Shown here piece by piece: positions 1 to 10,898 of a stretch of 64,000 bases of DNA (positions are counted from its first letter, which is position 1; each line of letters opens with the position of its first letter). A program made the position numbers and the translations under genes. The notes beneath the pieces are model-generated. The model was not told the DNA's origin and made no database searches. It saw only the letters and a list, made by a program, of their open reading frames with translations. Source of the DNA: Bugula neritina (Eukaryota > Bryozoa > Gymnolaemata > Cheilostomatida > Bugulidae); assembly GCA_964035545.1 (NCBI GenBank), contig OZ037773.1:434001-498000 (forward strand). The letters are read 5' to 3'.

Positions 1-3000
1 AATTTGAGTCAATTATATTATTTTTGGGAACAAAATTTCCTGGTAGTATGCCAGTATGCTGTGTATTAAAGGAAGTTGGGTTGCTTAAATTAAGAAATTC
101 AAAATCAATGTGTTTATTTGCATTAATCTCAACATTATCTTCATGTTTGTATTTATTTAGACTCAATGTCTTGTGGTATTTCTTTTTACAGAGATATAGT
201 ATAGCTTGCTTTGTTACTAGAGAGCAAGTGCTAAGAGATGCTGAGGGAGAGAGGAAGGCTATATTGTCTTCTAGATTGTTTTCATTTGAAATCTCCGGTT
301 TAGACTCTCTACCAACATCTGAAGGGAAAAATTCCATTTCCTTGCTAAGCTGCTCTTTAGCACTTATTTCTGCACCTGAATCTAGAGCACTATTTTGTAA
401 CTCCATACTTCCATCAGTCAATTTATCTGAAGTTTTAGCATCAAAGTTAACCTGCAGATTACTGTTAGTGTTTGAGAAGGTTTCCGGGGAGTGGTGCATG
501 ATCTCCTGAGGAGATGAACCAGAGCTGCCAGTTTCTGCTGGCAATGTGGAAATTTCCTGTGACGGTTGACTAACTCTGAAATCTGTGGAACAATTTACAG
601 GGACATCCTTATTCGACATCACACATTCAGGGGAAGATGAAGAAACAGGCGAGACGGCAATATTGAAGCTAGTATTGCACTCGGGTACATGCTTAGAAAT
701 ACTTGAGTCGTTACTTGAGTTAAGTACAGACGTCTGCACTGATGTAATAGAATGAGATTTGACAGACAGATTGTAGTTTGTGATAAATAAAGAACTGTTA
801 TGCTGGCTACCAAGGTGTTCAGCAAGGGAGGAGTGGGAACAGCCATCTACATGTGTTGAAACAGTCTCCAACCAGCTCCCGTGCTCTGTGAAATAAACAA
901 TTGTTAGAGTCAAATTAGCTGCATTGCTATGGACCTGCCTGTAGTAACATGTCTGATTAAACAACCAAGCATAGAATCACATGATGAATCAGTACCAAGT
1001 CTAAGTAGCAACAAAAGCTTGTATGTTACAGTTACACACAGCTAGTGAAAATCAGTTTCAAGTGAGTGAATAGAGAACCTAAGGATGAGAGGATAAGCAT
1101 GGATCATGGGTATTGTAGATCTGCATGTGTAGATGGATAGTCACCTACTGGAGAGTCTGCCAACTGGAAGACTGCATCTGATGGACTTCTCTGTTCACTG
1201 TGTGGGTTATAGAGTTCCACGTCGTCAGGTATTACAGGTGAAACTGCTCCCCTCTCTGAACCTTGGTAGAGGAACTCACTGCTGCTGTCACTGCTGCTCT
1301 TCTCTCCTGCATTTAGACATCACGTCACATTCACTATGACAAATCTTATGATATAAATTCAACAAACCTAAGTATAGCTCTGAATGTCAAAATCTGTAAT
1401 TGGAAATCAAATAGCTATAATGTGTTATAATTTATATATCTTTTAATCTACGAAGGGTTATATATTATATAGTTTACAAAGAATTGTATATTATATAGTT
1501 TACAAAGGGTCAATGCTTGCCTTCAATTATCTTTCTAAATATTTCATTTGCAGCTTCCTCAGAATTTTCGGACTTCTCGTTCTCCCAGCCATGTTCAAGG
1601 GAGACCCTGCAAGCAGAAGTACGTTGCTCTAACATACCAACAGGTGATCGCCAATAAGGTGAGTCACTAGGGACTCTTTGTCTCAAAGGAAATTGTTCCC
1701 TGGAACTGAAAAAACTAGGTGTTGAGTGTTCTCCAAATAAAGCCTGTTCTGTTCCCTTGCGCTTTGGAGTTGTCAACTCTCTGGTCCTTACATGGTCATG
1801 TGCTCTAAAGGTAGGAGGTATTTTTAGTTCGACATCTTTCCCATAGTCACACCCCGTTGTTAAAGGAGAACTAAAATTAAAATGCAGCTGGAAAGGATCC
1901 AAGGCCATGCCTCCACTAACATTCCTTGAGTCACGAGAGAGTAAAGCATTTTCCGGAAAGTCGGGTGTGTGGTTTGATCTCCGGTAGAAGGCAGGTGTAG
2001 TGCATCCTTCCCTCTCCGGTAGACATAACTTGCTTTTGTATGTGACTGCTGGGTAATTCATATCAACTACTGCCAGTGGGGCATTGTGGGTAACTCGCCG
2101 CTCTTTCCTGTATCTTGTATCAACCGGTTTCAATTGCCGCTTCCTTCCATTTCCACTACAACGTTCAGACGCCCAGTTGTTCAGATTTTCAGCTGAAACT
2201 CTTCTGGGAATACTGTAACCTGCCTCCTGATTTGACACGTGAATTTTCAACTGTCGGCCAAATACTGACCGTGAATTTCCACCTACGAAACGAAAACCGC
2301 AAAGAACCATCAACATGCACAAACAGCATTTCACAAAATTTCTATTCTACTTGCTTTATGTAAAGCAGTTTGAGATATTGAAAAAGTGAACATAAATTAG
2401 ACACAACATTGCATACTAGCCCAATCAATGTAGGCTTCCATTCATTAACATTAAATTTAAGTTGCCGTGCAAAACTTTTAGTCTTCAAAACAATCATATT
2501 TTTTCATGTGTGTTTCGTTTTGTAATCAACTGCGCTTATAGAAAATAGAATGTTACCTTCTCCATTGAAGCTGGTGTGGAACCCGCATCTAGCTGTGGGT
2601 TTAGAGTGGCTCTTGTTCTGCCAAGTCAGCATATCCAGGTTGGAAAGAGACCCATTGCTGCCAGATGTAGGAGAGTGACATATGCTGCCGGCATGAGGAC
2701 GGGTAGAGAGTTGAGTAGCATCTTCCAGACAGAGTTCAGAGTCTGAATCTGATAACCTCGGCACCTGCATGGTACAGTCTCAGACTATGTCTACACACTC
2801 AGATTACATACTCAGATTATAATGTTTAGACTCGGACTACGTCTATATATTCAGATTACACGCTCTGTATAGTAATAAAACACCACCTTGTCAGGAATAT
2901 ATTTAGTGAGCCAATAGACTATGTGAGAAACTGGAGTATTTTGGGGTCCGCAGCGAGATGTCAGCTTCACTGGGGGACTGTACTTCCCCGTATCATCAGG

Positions 3001-6000
3001 TATTTGAGGGACAGGAGGCCCGAGTCTAGCATCAATAATGTCATCAGCTATCGGGGCAGCACTGCAAGCGGTTAGCAAGTTATTACTGTATATTGAAATA
3101 AAGGGGCAGCTGTACTCCAGCATATAGAGACGTTAATATAGCATGTTGGAACATTAGTATAGCATGTAGAGATGTTAATATAGTACGTAGGGACGTTATT
3201 ATAACATATAAAGACGTTAGCATAGCATGTGAAGACGTCAGCATAGCATGTAGATACGTTAGTATAGCATGTAGAGACGTTGATATAGCATGTAAAGACG
3301 TTAGCATAGCATGTAGACGTTAGCGTAGCATGCAGGGACGTTAGCATAGCATGTAGACGTTAGCGTAGCATGCAGGGACGTTAGCATGGCATGTAGACGT
3401 TAGCATAGCATGTAGGGAGGTTAGCATAGGATGTAGACATTAGTATAGCAGGACACACATAACAAACTCTGTTAAAAGTTAGCAGCTCAGAAACAATAGC
3501 AATAGATGTGTTTAAAATTGATAAAGAATTAATATAAAATCAACAAACCATTTACTCTGAGAGCCAATTGGTTGCTCACTTGTAACCACATCTGTGGTTA
3601 GTTGACACTCTGGCTCTTTAGGAGCAGAGTGTAGAGAGTGTGAACCAGACTCATTCCTGTTTGAAGTTGTTGAACTGAGATCAGTTGGTCCAGAGTTCTT
3701 ACTCTAAAAGTTGAGATCACTTCCATCACTAACACAAGAATGTTAGCCTTTGAGCAGAATGGAATCAATAGTTAAGGTTTTAGTGAACATTCTTACCACC
3801 TTCTAGACTAATTCTTTTATGGTTTAATTTACATACTCAAGTCGAATAGAATTATTGGAAACACTTAGCATTAAATTTCATAAAATAATTCAGAAAGCTG
3901 GAAGATACTAAAAATAATATTCATGTCCTATTGGCGGAACTGAGCATGTTAACTGAATAATAGCACTTCAAACAGTTAATTGTTGTATCTTCATTCATAA
4001 ATTTGAATCATCGACCATGAAATTAAGCTAAAAAAAACTTAACTATTGTAGATTGTTTACTAACGGAAGTAAATACATGTTTAAGATGGCTCTATTGGCC
4101 TGAGAGACAATGGACATACTTTGTACAGGTTGTGTTTTATTAAAAACTTTTTGATGATTTTGAAGACAGAGTTGAGCAGAGCCGGCCAGTTGTGGAAGTC
4201 CAGGGAGGTTAGTTCAGAGTGGTGAGAGACTCTATACAGCGACCTCTTACATCTGATGTCGAGTATGTACAGGAAGTGGGCAGACTTTGACAGCATCTTC
4301 TCGGCGTTGGCTAGAAACATGGAAATATAAGTCAACAGAATTGATAATTGACAGTTTAAAGCTTGTTTTGCAAGTGAGTGAATACTTTTCATGCATAAAA
4401 ACTTTATTCTGCTAACAGCTATGATTATAATTATAAGAACATCTCATAGTAAGTATTATGTAGCTAACAATAAGACATGCAATTTTATTTTTATTATAAT
4501 ATTATATTACTCATTACCAATATTATCTACTATATATTACCACATTATATTATTAAAATAAAAATATTATGGAACAGCACTACAAGAATATGTTTTCTTA
4601 CATTTGTTTTGTTGAACTAAAGATTTTGTTCATTATACACTACAAACTTGAAATACTACTACTAGCCATGATACAATTACTGTGCTTGATGGAATTATAG
4701 AAAGGCGTAATCTCATATGATGCATGATGATAAAGCAAAGCATGCTCAGGAAACGACTCTAGTATTATAGAATTTAAAGTCCGTACACACAGGTAACATA
4801 CACATGTCTTATATATGTATCATACAGGACAGAATAACCCACTTTGCTCATCTGTGTTCTTACTGCTTGGCGCAGAGATGGCTGAGGCCTTGAGCTGAGC
4901 ATCAATTGATTGCTGAATTCTTTGAGAGCCCAGCTGCCTGTGGTTGACTGTAACCAACTTGATCTTCCTACCCCTGTACGCTGTCGTGCTGACCACACCA
5001 ACTATCTGTATGCAAGAGTGGCTCCCCCTCAGACTGTGAATGTTGGAACAGTAGTCACTGCCGTGAGTATCCAGTATAGCATCTATACAGGAAAAGCTAA
5101 TGTGCAGAACGTGCAGACATAGACAAGTGTCATGAGAGGAAAGCAAAAGCAGACCTCAGGTTTACAGCATATCACTCGCCAACAAACAATGCAATGACAG
5201 AACTCTAGATATATTCATTATATTCAGTAGCGGGCAGGTGGTCTTACTGTCATCACAAGCATAGTGTCTCTTCTTCAAGTTTACCATCACTCACTTATGA
5301 TATCAGGAAATGTACACAAGTTTGAAACATATATTTGTTCTAAGACGCAAGCTCTGTTGAAAGAAGAGCTTACAGAAGATACCAAAAATAAATAGAAACC
5401 TTTAATAGAAGTTATTCTGCTGGTGTTGATCAGCACTTTCCCATTCTGCTCGTCACGCAAAGAGAGTGAAATTTTTCCAGCTAGACTGATGGCAAGACCT
5501 TGCACCAACTCCACTATTTCTTTCAGTGACTTAGTCTCATTGGTGTGTTTCTTCCTCACCGGTTGCTTGTGAAAGAGGTTATGCACAGTGACGGTGGTGC
5601 CAGCACTGGGGCGTTCATCTGAGAGCTTGTCAACCACACCTTCAACATCAAACAGATCTTCAACATTGAACACACCTTTAACAATGAACACAATTTTAAG
5701 ATTGCTAACAGCTAAAGGGAGGCTCTCGCATAACATTTATATGCCATACAATTGGCCAAGAAATAGCAGACCTATCAAATTCGAAGTAACAAGAAACATT
5801 TTTTAAGAAACACCTAGGTTCTCGCAGATAGCTGCAGCACAAAAGGTAGTCTGTGACTGTGATATAAATTTGAATTAAATTATGGAAAAATAGTGAATCA
5901 ACTGACCGACTTTGTCATGAAACACCTTGCGATACGTGGCACAGTCTGCCGGGTTATTGCGTCGTGAGATAACCTCTACCTTTTCACTGACAGCTATAAT

Positions 6001-6604
6001 GTTGGCTATGGCGGAACCACTATTTCCATGCCATACCGAGGGCTGCTCTAATGTGCGGATATTCTGATTAGACTTTCTGTAGAAGATGTTGTAATGAACA
6101 TTAGAGATGGCATAGGAAACAGAGTATATATTAGCCGTGTAATGATTTTATTATTTAAAAATTTTCACCTAAAGCTTCTATGAAAAAGAAATATCTGTGC
6201 TGTATTAATATAGTGCTATCAACGCACATGACTGCTATACACACACGTATTTGCAATATTTCAGAAGCCAACTACATCTGCATCCATAGGCTTCGTTACG
6301 ATGCCAATCTTCTAATTTATTGACGTAAATAATAGCTAAAGACATTTAGGCATTAACCAAAAATCACAATACTGATAATTAATAGTGCTGCATACTTCTC
6401 CGCAAGTCTAAGCATTTCTGATTGTGTAATTCCCACTCCATTATCTACAACTTGCGCATAAGCCCTTGCGACATCAACTCTGATGCTAATACAATTGGGA
6501 GATGAAGCTACAGCATTTAACACTAGCTCTTCAACACAGCGAGTCAGGCTTGTCACAGCATAGTCAGGTTTAAAATTCTCAAAAGATGGAAAGAAATCTT
6601 TCAG
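1..6604 (-). CDS. MLH3: MLH3-like DNA mismatch repair protein (partial, C-terminus outside window)
   Basis: MutL-gamma subunit acting in mismatch repair and meiotic crossing-over in the nucleus. Exons read on the minus strand: 6396-6604, 5907-6076, 5400-5711, 4843-5082, 4120-4310, 3556-3703, about 2887-3061, 2557-2764, 1521-2282, 1145-1306 and 1-885 (open to the left edge). The first exon carries the GHKL ATPase start (SLTRCVEELVLN, then VVDNGVGI). 5400-5711 has SAGTTVTVHNLF followed by PVRKK, the MLH3 signature. 4843-5082 and 4120-4310 match the S5-like fold (TVNHRQL; FHNWPALLNSVFKIIKKFL). From 3703 leftwards is the poorly conserved Ser-rich linker. The C-terminal endonuclease domain is not in the window. 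Phases agree at most junctions; the joins around exon 2887-3061 do not resolve, and the initiator ATG was not found (a small upstream exon near 6960 is possible). The intron after exon 1521-2282 appears to use a GC donor. Motif III of the ATPase is atypical (see findings). Assignment to MLH3 rather than MLH1 or PMS rests on the SAGTTVTV-NLF region. Confidence 0.85.
3120..3450. repeat. Minisatellite in MLH3 intron, unit about 20 bp
   Basis: Imperfect tandem copies of a unit reading roughly GACGTTAGCATAGCATGTA, with indels between copies. It lies between MLH3 exons 3556-3703 and 2887-3061, next to the exon whose acceptor phase could not be resolved. Confidence 0.85.
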
Positions 6605-7729
6605 CTGTGTTGTTGATTTCACAGCAGGTCGAGATTGCTTCTTGGAAACTTGTTTCCACTATTAATTGACAGTTAAAACTCCCACTATTATAAACACATT
6701 GAATAATAGCATGTTTGAAACATGTAAACATTAAAGTTATAAGTATGAGATCTTTCAAGTGGAGACTCTTTATAGCTGTGCCTAAGTTGGCTAGGTAAAC
6801 AATAATGCATTTTTCCACTGTCTATTTGTAAAAATATTTCAAAATAACAACAGAGGAAACTGCTATAACAAGCTGAGGTATATAAACAAAGCATAACATA
6901 TATTAAGGAGACAATGCCAAGTTGGAAAAGAAGCATAACATACCATAACATTCATCCTTAGAATCCATTTTGTAATAATTTACAAATTGTCTGAAGCCTT
7001 TTCATCATAAGTCCATCCCTGTGATACAAATTTCAACCTTATTTGACTATTAAAAATATTAGAAAATTAAAGGTTTGTGTTTGCTGTTTTTTAATTTTAT
7101 TTTTTGGTAGAGGGTCTACTAAATAGTAGCAAACAAGAAACTATAAAAAATATTTTCTAGATCTACAATTCCATTTCATTGCTTAACAGTGTTGGGTTTG
7201 TAACCTAATATCCTGGCTATGTAGCAACTAATAGTAAGCAACTAAAATTACCACAATCTATTCTTCAAAAACTACAAACGTTATTATGAGTATTTCACAT
7301 TTCACAAAATCAAATGAAACTTAGAATGAAAGAATAAACAATGCATAGTAGATAAACTTTAGCTATGAGAACATTTATAGCATTGTCAACGTTGAGCAAC
7401 TAGCTGTGGTAAAATAACTATTACAACACAACACCAATAGGGATTATTATTATGCCACACCTCCATATAATTGTTATCTTCTAACCATAAATAGAAATAA
7501 AACTTATGTTCAGTTTTCAAGCAAGTATATTTTTTGTCTTTGAATTTCTAGCACAAATTGAAATTAATTACGAAAAAAGTTACAAATTAATAACCCAGTG
7601 AGAAGAATATTACTACCAGTCACTGCCAAGTTTGGAACAAAAGCATTTAAAATGTTATAACCTATGGTAATGCTAATTATAGAGCCATTTAATATATTTC
7701 TTAATATTCAAAAGTATTATCACTATTAT
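6605..7729. other. AT-rich intergenic or 5' flanking DNA of MLH3
   Basis: No convincing exon was seen. A possible tiny first exon for MLH3 exists at about 6946-6965 on the minus strand (ATG, eight codons, then a GTATGT donor), but nothing supports it beyond the splice consensus. The rest is AT-rich with short homopolymers. Confidence 0.5.
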
Positions 7730-8470
7730 GACAAGAACATCTAGAGGACGCAGGTCTCAAGGTGAGCCGGAAGAAAAGGGAGCATCTTTCACCAAAGTAA
7801 AGCACCAGAAGGATCAGAATAAAAAGATATGACCAGGAAGATTATACTGAGCTACCAACAACAAGCAAGTTCAAGTATCTGGGGACAGTGATAAATCAGG
7901 ATGGAGGCTGTGAAGCAGAAGTCACAAGAAGAATAAGTGCAGCGTGGGATAGATGGAGGGACTTATCAGGAGTTCTGTGTGATAAAAAAGTGCCTAGGCA
8001 ACTGAAGGTATTACTCTACAAAACAATCATAAAACCAACACTGATATAATATATATATATATGGCAATGAAACATGGCCTATCACCCAGAGGCAAGAACA
8101 AAGGATAGAGGCAAACGAAATGCGAGTGCTCAGGCACATACATGGAATAAACTGGGAGGATCATTTTAGGAATGAAGACATAAGGAGCGAAGCTAAGGTT
8201 AAACCTGTGTCTAGGCATATGAGGAAGAAAAGATATCAGTGGTATGGTCATGTGCAGAGGAGAGATGGTGAAGAGGATATTAGATATGTGACTGAGTTAA
8301 AAATATTGGGGAAGAGAAAGAGAGGACGGCCCAAACGAAGATGGATGGACACGATAGGAGATGACATGAAGCGGTGGGGCCTTGAACCAGAGGATGCAGA
8401 AAAACCGGGAAAGATGGCAGACGCTGATAGAAATTGGGAACCTGCAGACCGGTCACCCGTACAGGACTAC
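7730..8470 (+). mobile_element. Decayed non-LTR retrotransposon (LINE) 3' fragment, end of reverse transcriptase
   Basis: Plus-strand translation in shifting frames gives the thumb and C-terminal part of a LINE reverse transcriptase: LEDAGLKVSRKK near 7738, then FKYLGTVINQDGG, SAAWDRWRDLSGVLC and LLYKTIIKPTLIY. From 8120 follows MRVLRHIHG with RYQWYGHVQRRDGEEDI and KRKRGRPKRRWMDTI, a tail common to many invertebrate and vertebrate LINEs. Frameshifts and an AT-dinucleotide patch near 8046-8060, where LYG-ETW is expected, show it is dead. The 5' part (endonuclease, RT palm) is absent, as in ordinary 5'-truncated insertions. The exact clade cannot be fixed from this piece. Confidence 0.85.
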
Positions 8471-8689
8471 AACCGTATAGGTGTGAAAAGTGTGAATTAT
8501 CACTATTATGCCTATTTTATTCCGACAGTTACTTTCTCTATAATCAACTTGCAGTAAGTATAATATAAGCTGTTAACCAATATATCAAAAGTAAAAAATA
8601 AAACGATAATCATCAATGCATATAGCTGTTATTACTATTATGTTGTATCACAGCTTTTTTGCTGGTGTAGCCTTCTACTATCGGCCTAG

Positions 8690-9550
8690 TTCCATTAAGC
8701 TGGGATGGATAGAACTGTCCTCAAGATGGGAGCTGATTTTAATAAGACCGCCTGCTGAATCAGTGAGTATTTGTTTTCAGCTACTCCAAGTAGTGCCATC
8801 CAATCTACAGTCTTGTATGTAGCTCCAAGAGCTCCAATAACAATGGGATGACTATCTTGATGTTTTCTAAAGGTGGTTAATGTTAGTGCTAAATCTTGAT
8901 ATTTTCCTATCTTCTCCAACTCTTTTTTTTACTCTGTAGTCACCAGGGACTGCAGTATCGATGATTGTTGTTTCAGCATTATGCTTGTCAATTGCCATTA
9001 TATAAGGCATCCTAGCTTTGATGACTTTGTTGGTGTGTATGTTGAAATCCTACAAGATTTTTAAATTGTCATTTTCTAGTACTGATTCTGCTCAGTGGCC
9101 ATACTAATTCTTGCTTTTCTGAAATCCACGAAGTTCACACAACTCCCAGCGAATTACTGATGCCACATGGTCGTATCTTTTCTTATATTCTCCTTGTTCT
9201 AACTTCTCACATTTACTTAGTATATGCATCATAGTTTGGTCCCTTGCATTACACATCCAACACCTCTTGCTACCCTGTTCTTTTATTAGAGCCACCTCAT
9301 AATTTCTAGTCGGGGGGTGCTTGATCTTGTGCGGCCAACAGCAGTCCTTCTGTTTCTTTTTCCAACCAACCAGTCCTAGAAGTATGTTTTCATTTCTTCC
9401 ACATTTTTGATGTACTAACCATGTAGAGCCTTTTCTTTCCACTCATCAGTTCTTTCTATCACTTTATCGTTCTTGAGTTCCACCGCAGTTGTGTCCTTTA
9501 GGAAGGCATTCAGTGTGGTTTCTCCACAATTACATGTTCTTTTTTGTAAT
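8690..9550 (-). mobile_element. Decayed LINE C-terminal fragment with zinc knuckle
   Basis: Minus strand. The order is a Cys/His motif CWMCNARDQTMMHILSKC (9200-9260), then KKRYDHVASVIRWELC, then IIDTAVPGDYRV (8940-8980), then EKIGKYQDLA and PIVIGALGATYKTV down to about 8695. This is the C-terminal region of a widespread invertebrate LINE type with a Cys-Cys-His-Cys knuckle followed by a possible restriction-like endonuclease fold. The frame breaks inside the run of eight A residues on the minus strand near 8925-8932. It is a dead fragment in the opposite orientation to the LINE piece at 7730-8470. Confidence 0.75.
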
Positions 9551-9659
9551 CTGACATGCTGCATTCTTCAATCCTTACACATTCTTCAATGGAAACCATT
9601 CCTCTGCTGCCTACGTTTCTTCTAACTTACAGCTTGTCCACATCTGCTCTTAATAGTCT

Positions 9660-9712
9660 ATACGTGTGTGTGTGTGCGTGCGTGCGTGCGTGTGTGTGTG
9701 CGTTCGTATGTA
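9660..9712. repeat. (TG)n/(CGTG)n microsatellite
   Basis: Alternating purine-pyrimidine run of TGTGTG and CGTGCG units, a sequence type able to adopt Z-DNA. Confidence 0.9.
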
Positions 9713-9889
9713 TTATACTACTTCTATCAGTAAAAGCAGGTCCACCAGGCATACATCTATGCCACACGAGCAGGCTACGAGTTGGACTTGGTTGTTAGAA
9801 GCTATTCATGACGCGTACCTAAAGAAACACTTTTTGACAGTATAATCTTATCCTCACTGCTGCTCCTCAGCTATAACAACCTCTTATGA

Positions 9890-10560
9890 TATGCTAATAA
9901 TTATTATAGGAATAATTATAGAAATAATTATCAGTGCGAGTATCACAATGACAATGACAATATCCATTATTATAATCATGATCAACATCACCATGAGCTA
10001 GGCATGACAATAGTCATCATATGATGATAATCATTACAATTATAATCTTGTAATATGGATATAACTATTAGCATTACTAACGTGAAGATAATAAATTGAA
10101 AATAATAATATCACTATCAGTATAACTTAAAGTAAATAGTAACATCAATACTCATACTGGTATTGAGATTTTGATAACAATATCATCATCATCATGATTT
10201 GCCATTATGATAATCAAATCATTATTGTTATGATAATCGACATCATTATAATTTAGATTATAAATTAAAATATAATTATAAGTTATTATACTTTATACTT
10301 ATTGTATTTGTTATAGTTTATGATACATTTTGACTTATAGTTATAGTTTAACTTTAAGTTATAGTTATTATTGTAAATAAAATTATGATTAGGAGTTTTA
10401 ATCAATTAAATAATTTACTATAAGTTTAAAGCAAACGATACTTATTAGAATTATTCTTGATCACAATGATTATGGGAAAAGTGGTATAATAGTTATACCC
10501 ACAATGATAATGTTTATGTTAATAATAATGATAATCATAATAATAATAATTCGCAATCCG
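9890..10560. other. AT-rich imperfect ATA/ATC trinucleotide region
   Basis: A degenerate field of ATTATA, ATCATC and AATAAT runs with no coding pattern. It lies upstream of TXNDC16. No other structure was recognised. Confidence 0.6.
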
Positions 10561-10898
10561 TCTGCTAGGAAGGGAACGGAAGTATAACTTAATAAAACCC
10601 TAATACTGTGCGCGCTACAACTCTGACTATCGGGATACGTTCGTGTTATTAGTCTAATTGCTTGATTGGATCAAAGGACTGATGCATCGTATAACTATTG
10701 GCCTTACCATGGTAGAAGACTCATGAGCGAACGAATTAAAACAGTTGAAGAATATACCACGTGCTAAATAGAAGATTTATAGCAATAAATAGTAGAGAAA
10801 ATTATTAGAATTTTCGACATATAAGAGGCTGAGTTATTCAACGTGTATGCTCAGCTTGGCGTGCTCGTGAGCCAGTGCTATTTCATAACAGCGCCAAC

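Noticed and set aside
24-509. 161-codon plus-strand ORF
   Set aside because: Antisense to the long MLH3 exon 1-885, whose minus-strand frame is open and follows a phase-matched acceptor.
9556-9798. 80-codon ORF across the TG microsatellite
   Set aside because: Cys/Val/Arg stretch comes from the TGTGTG/CGTG repeat; no homology or splice context.
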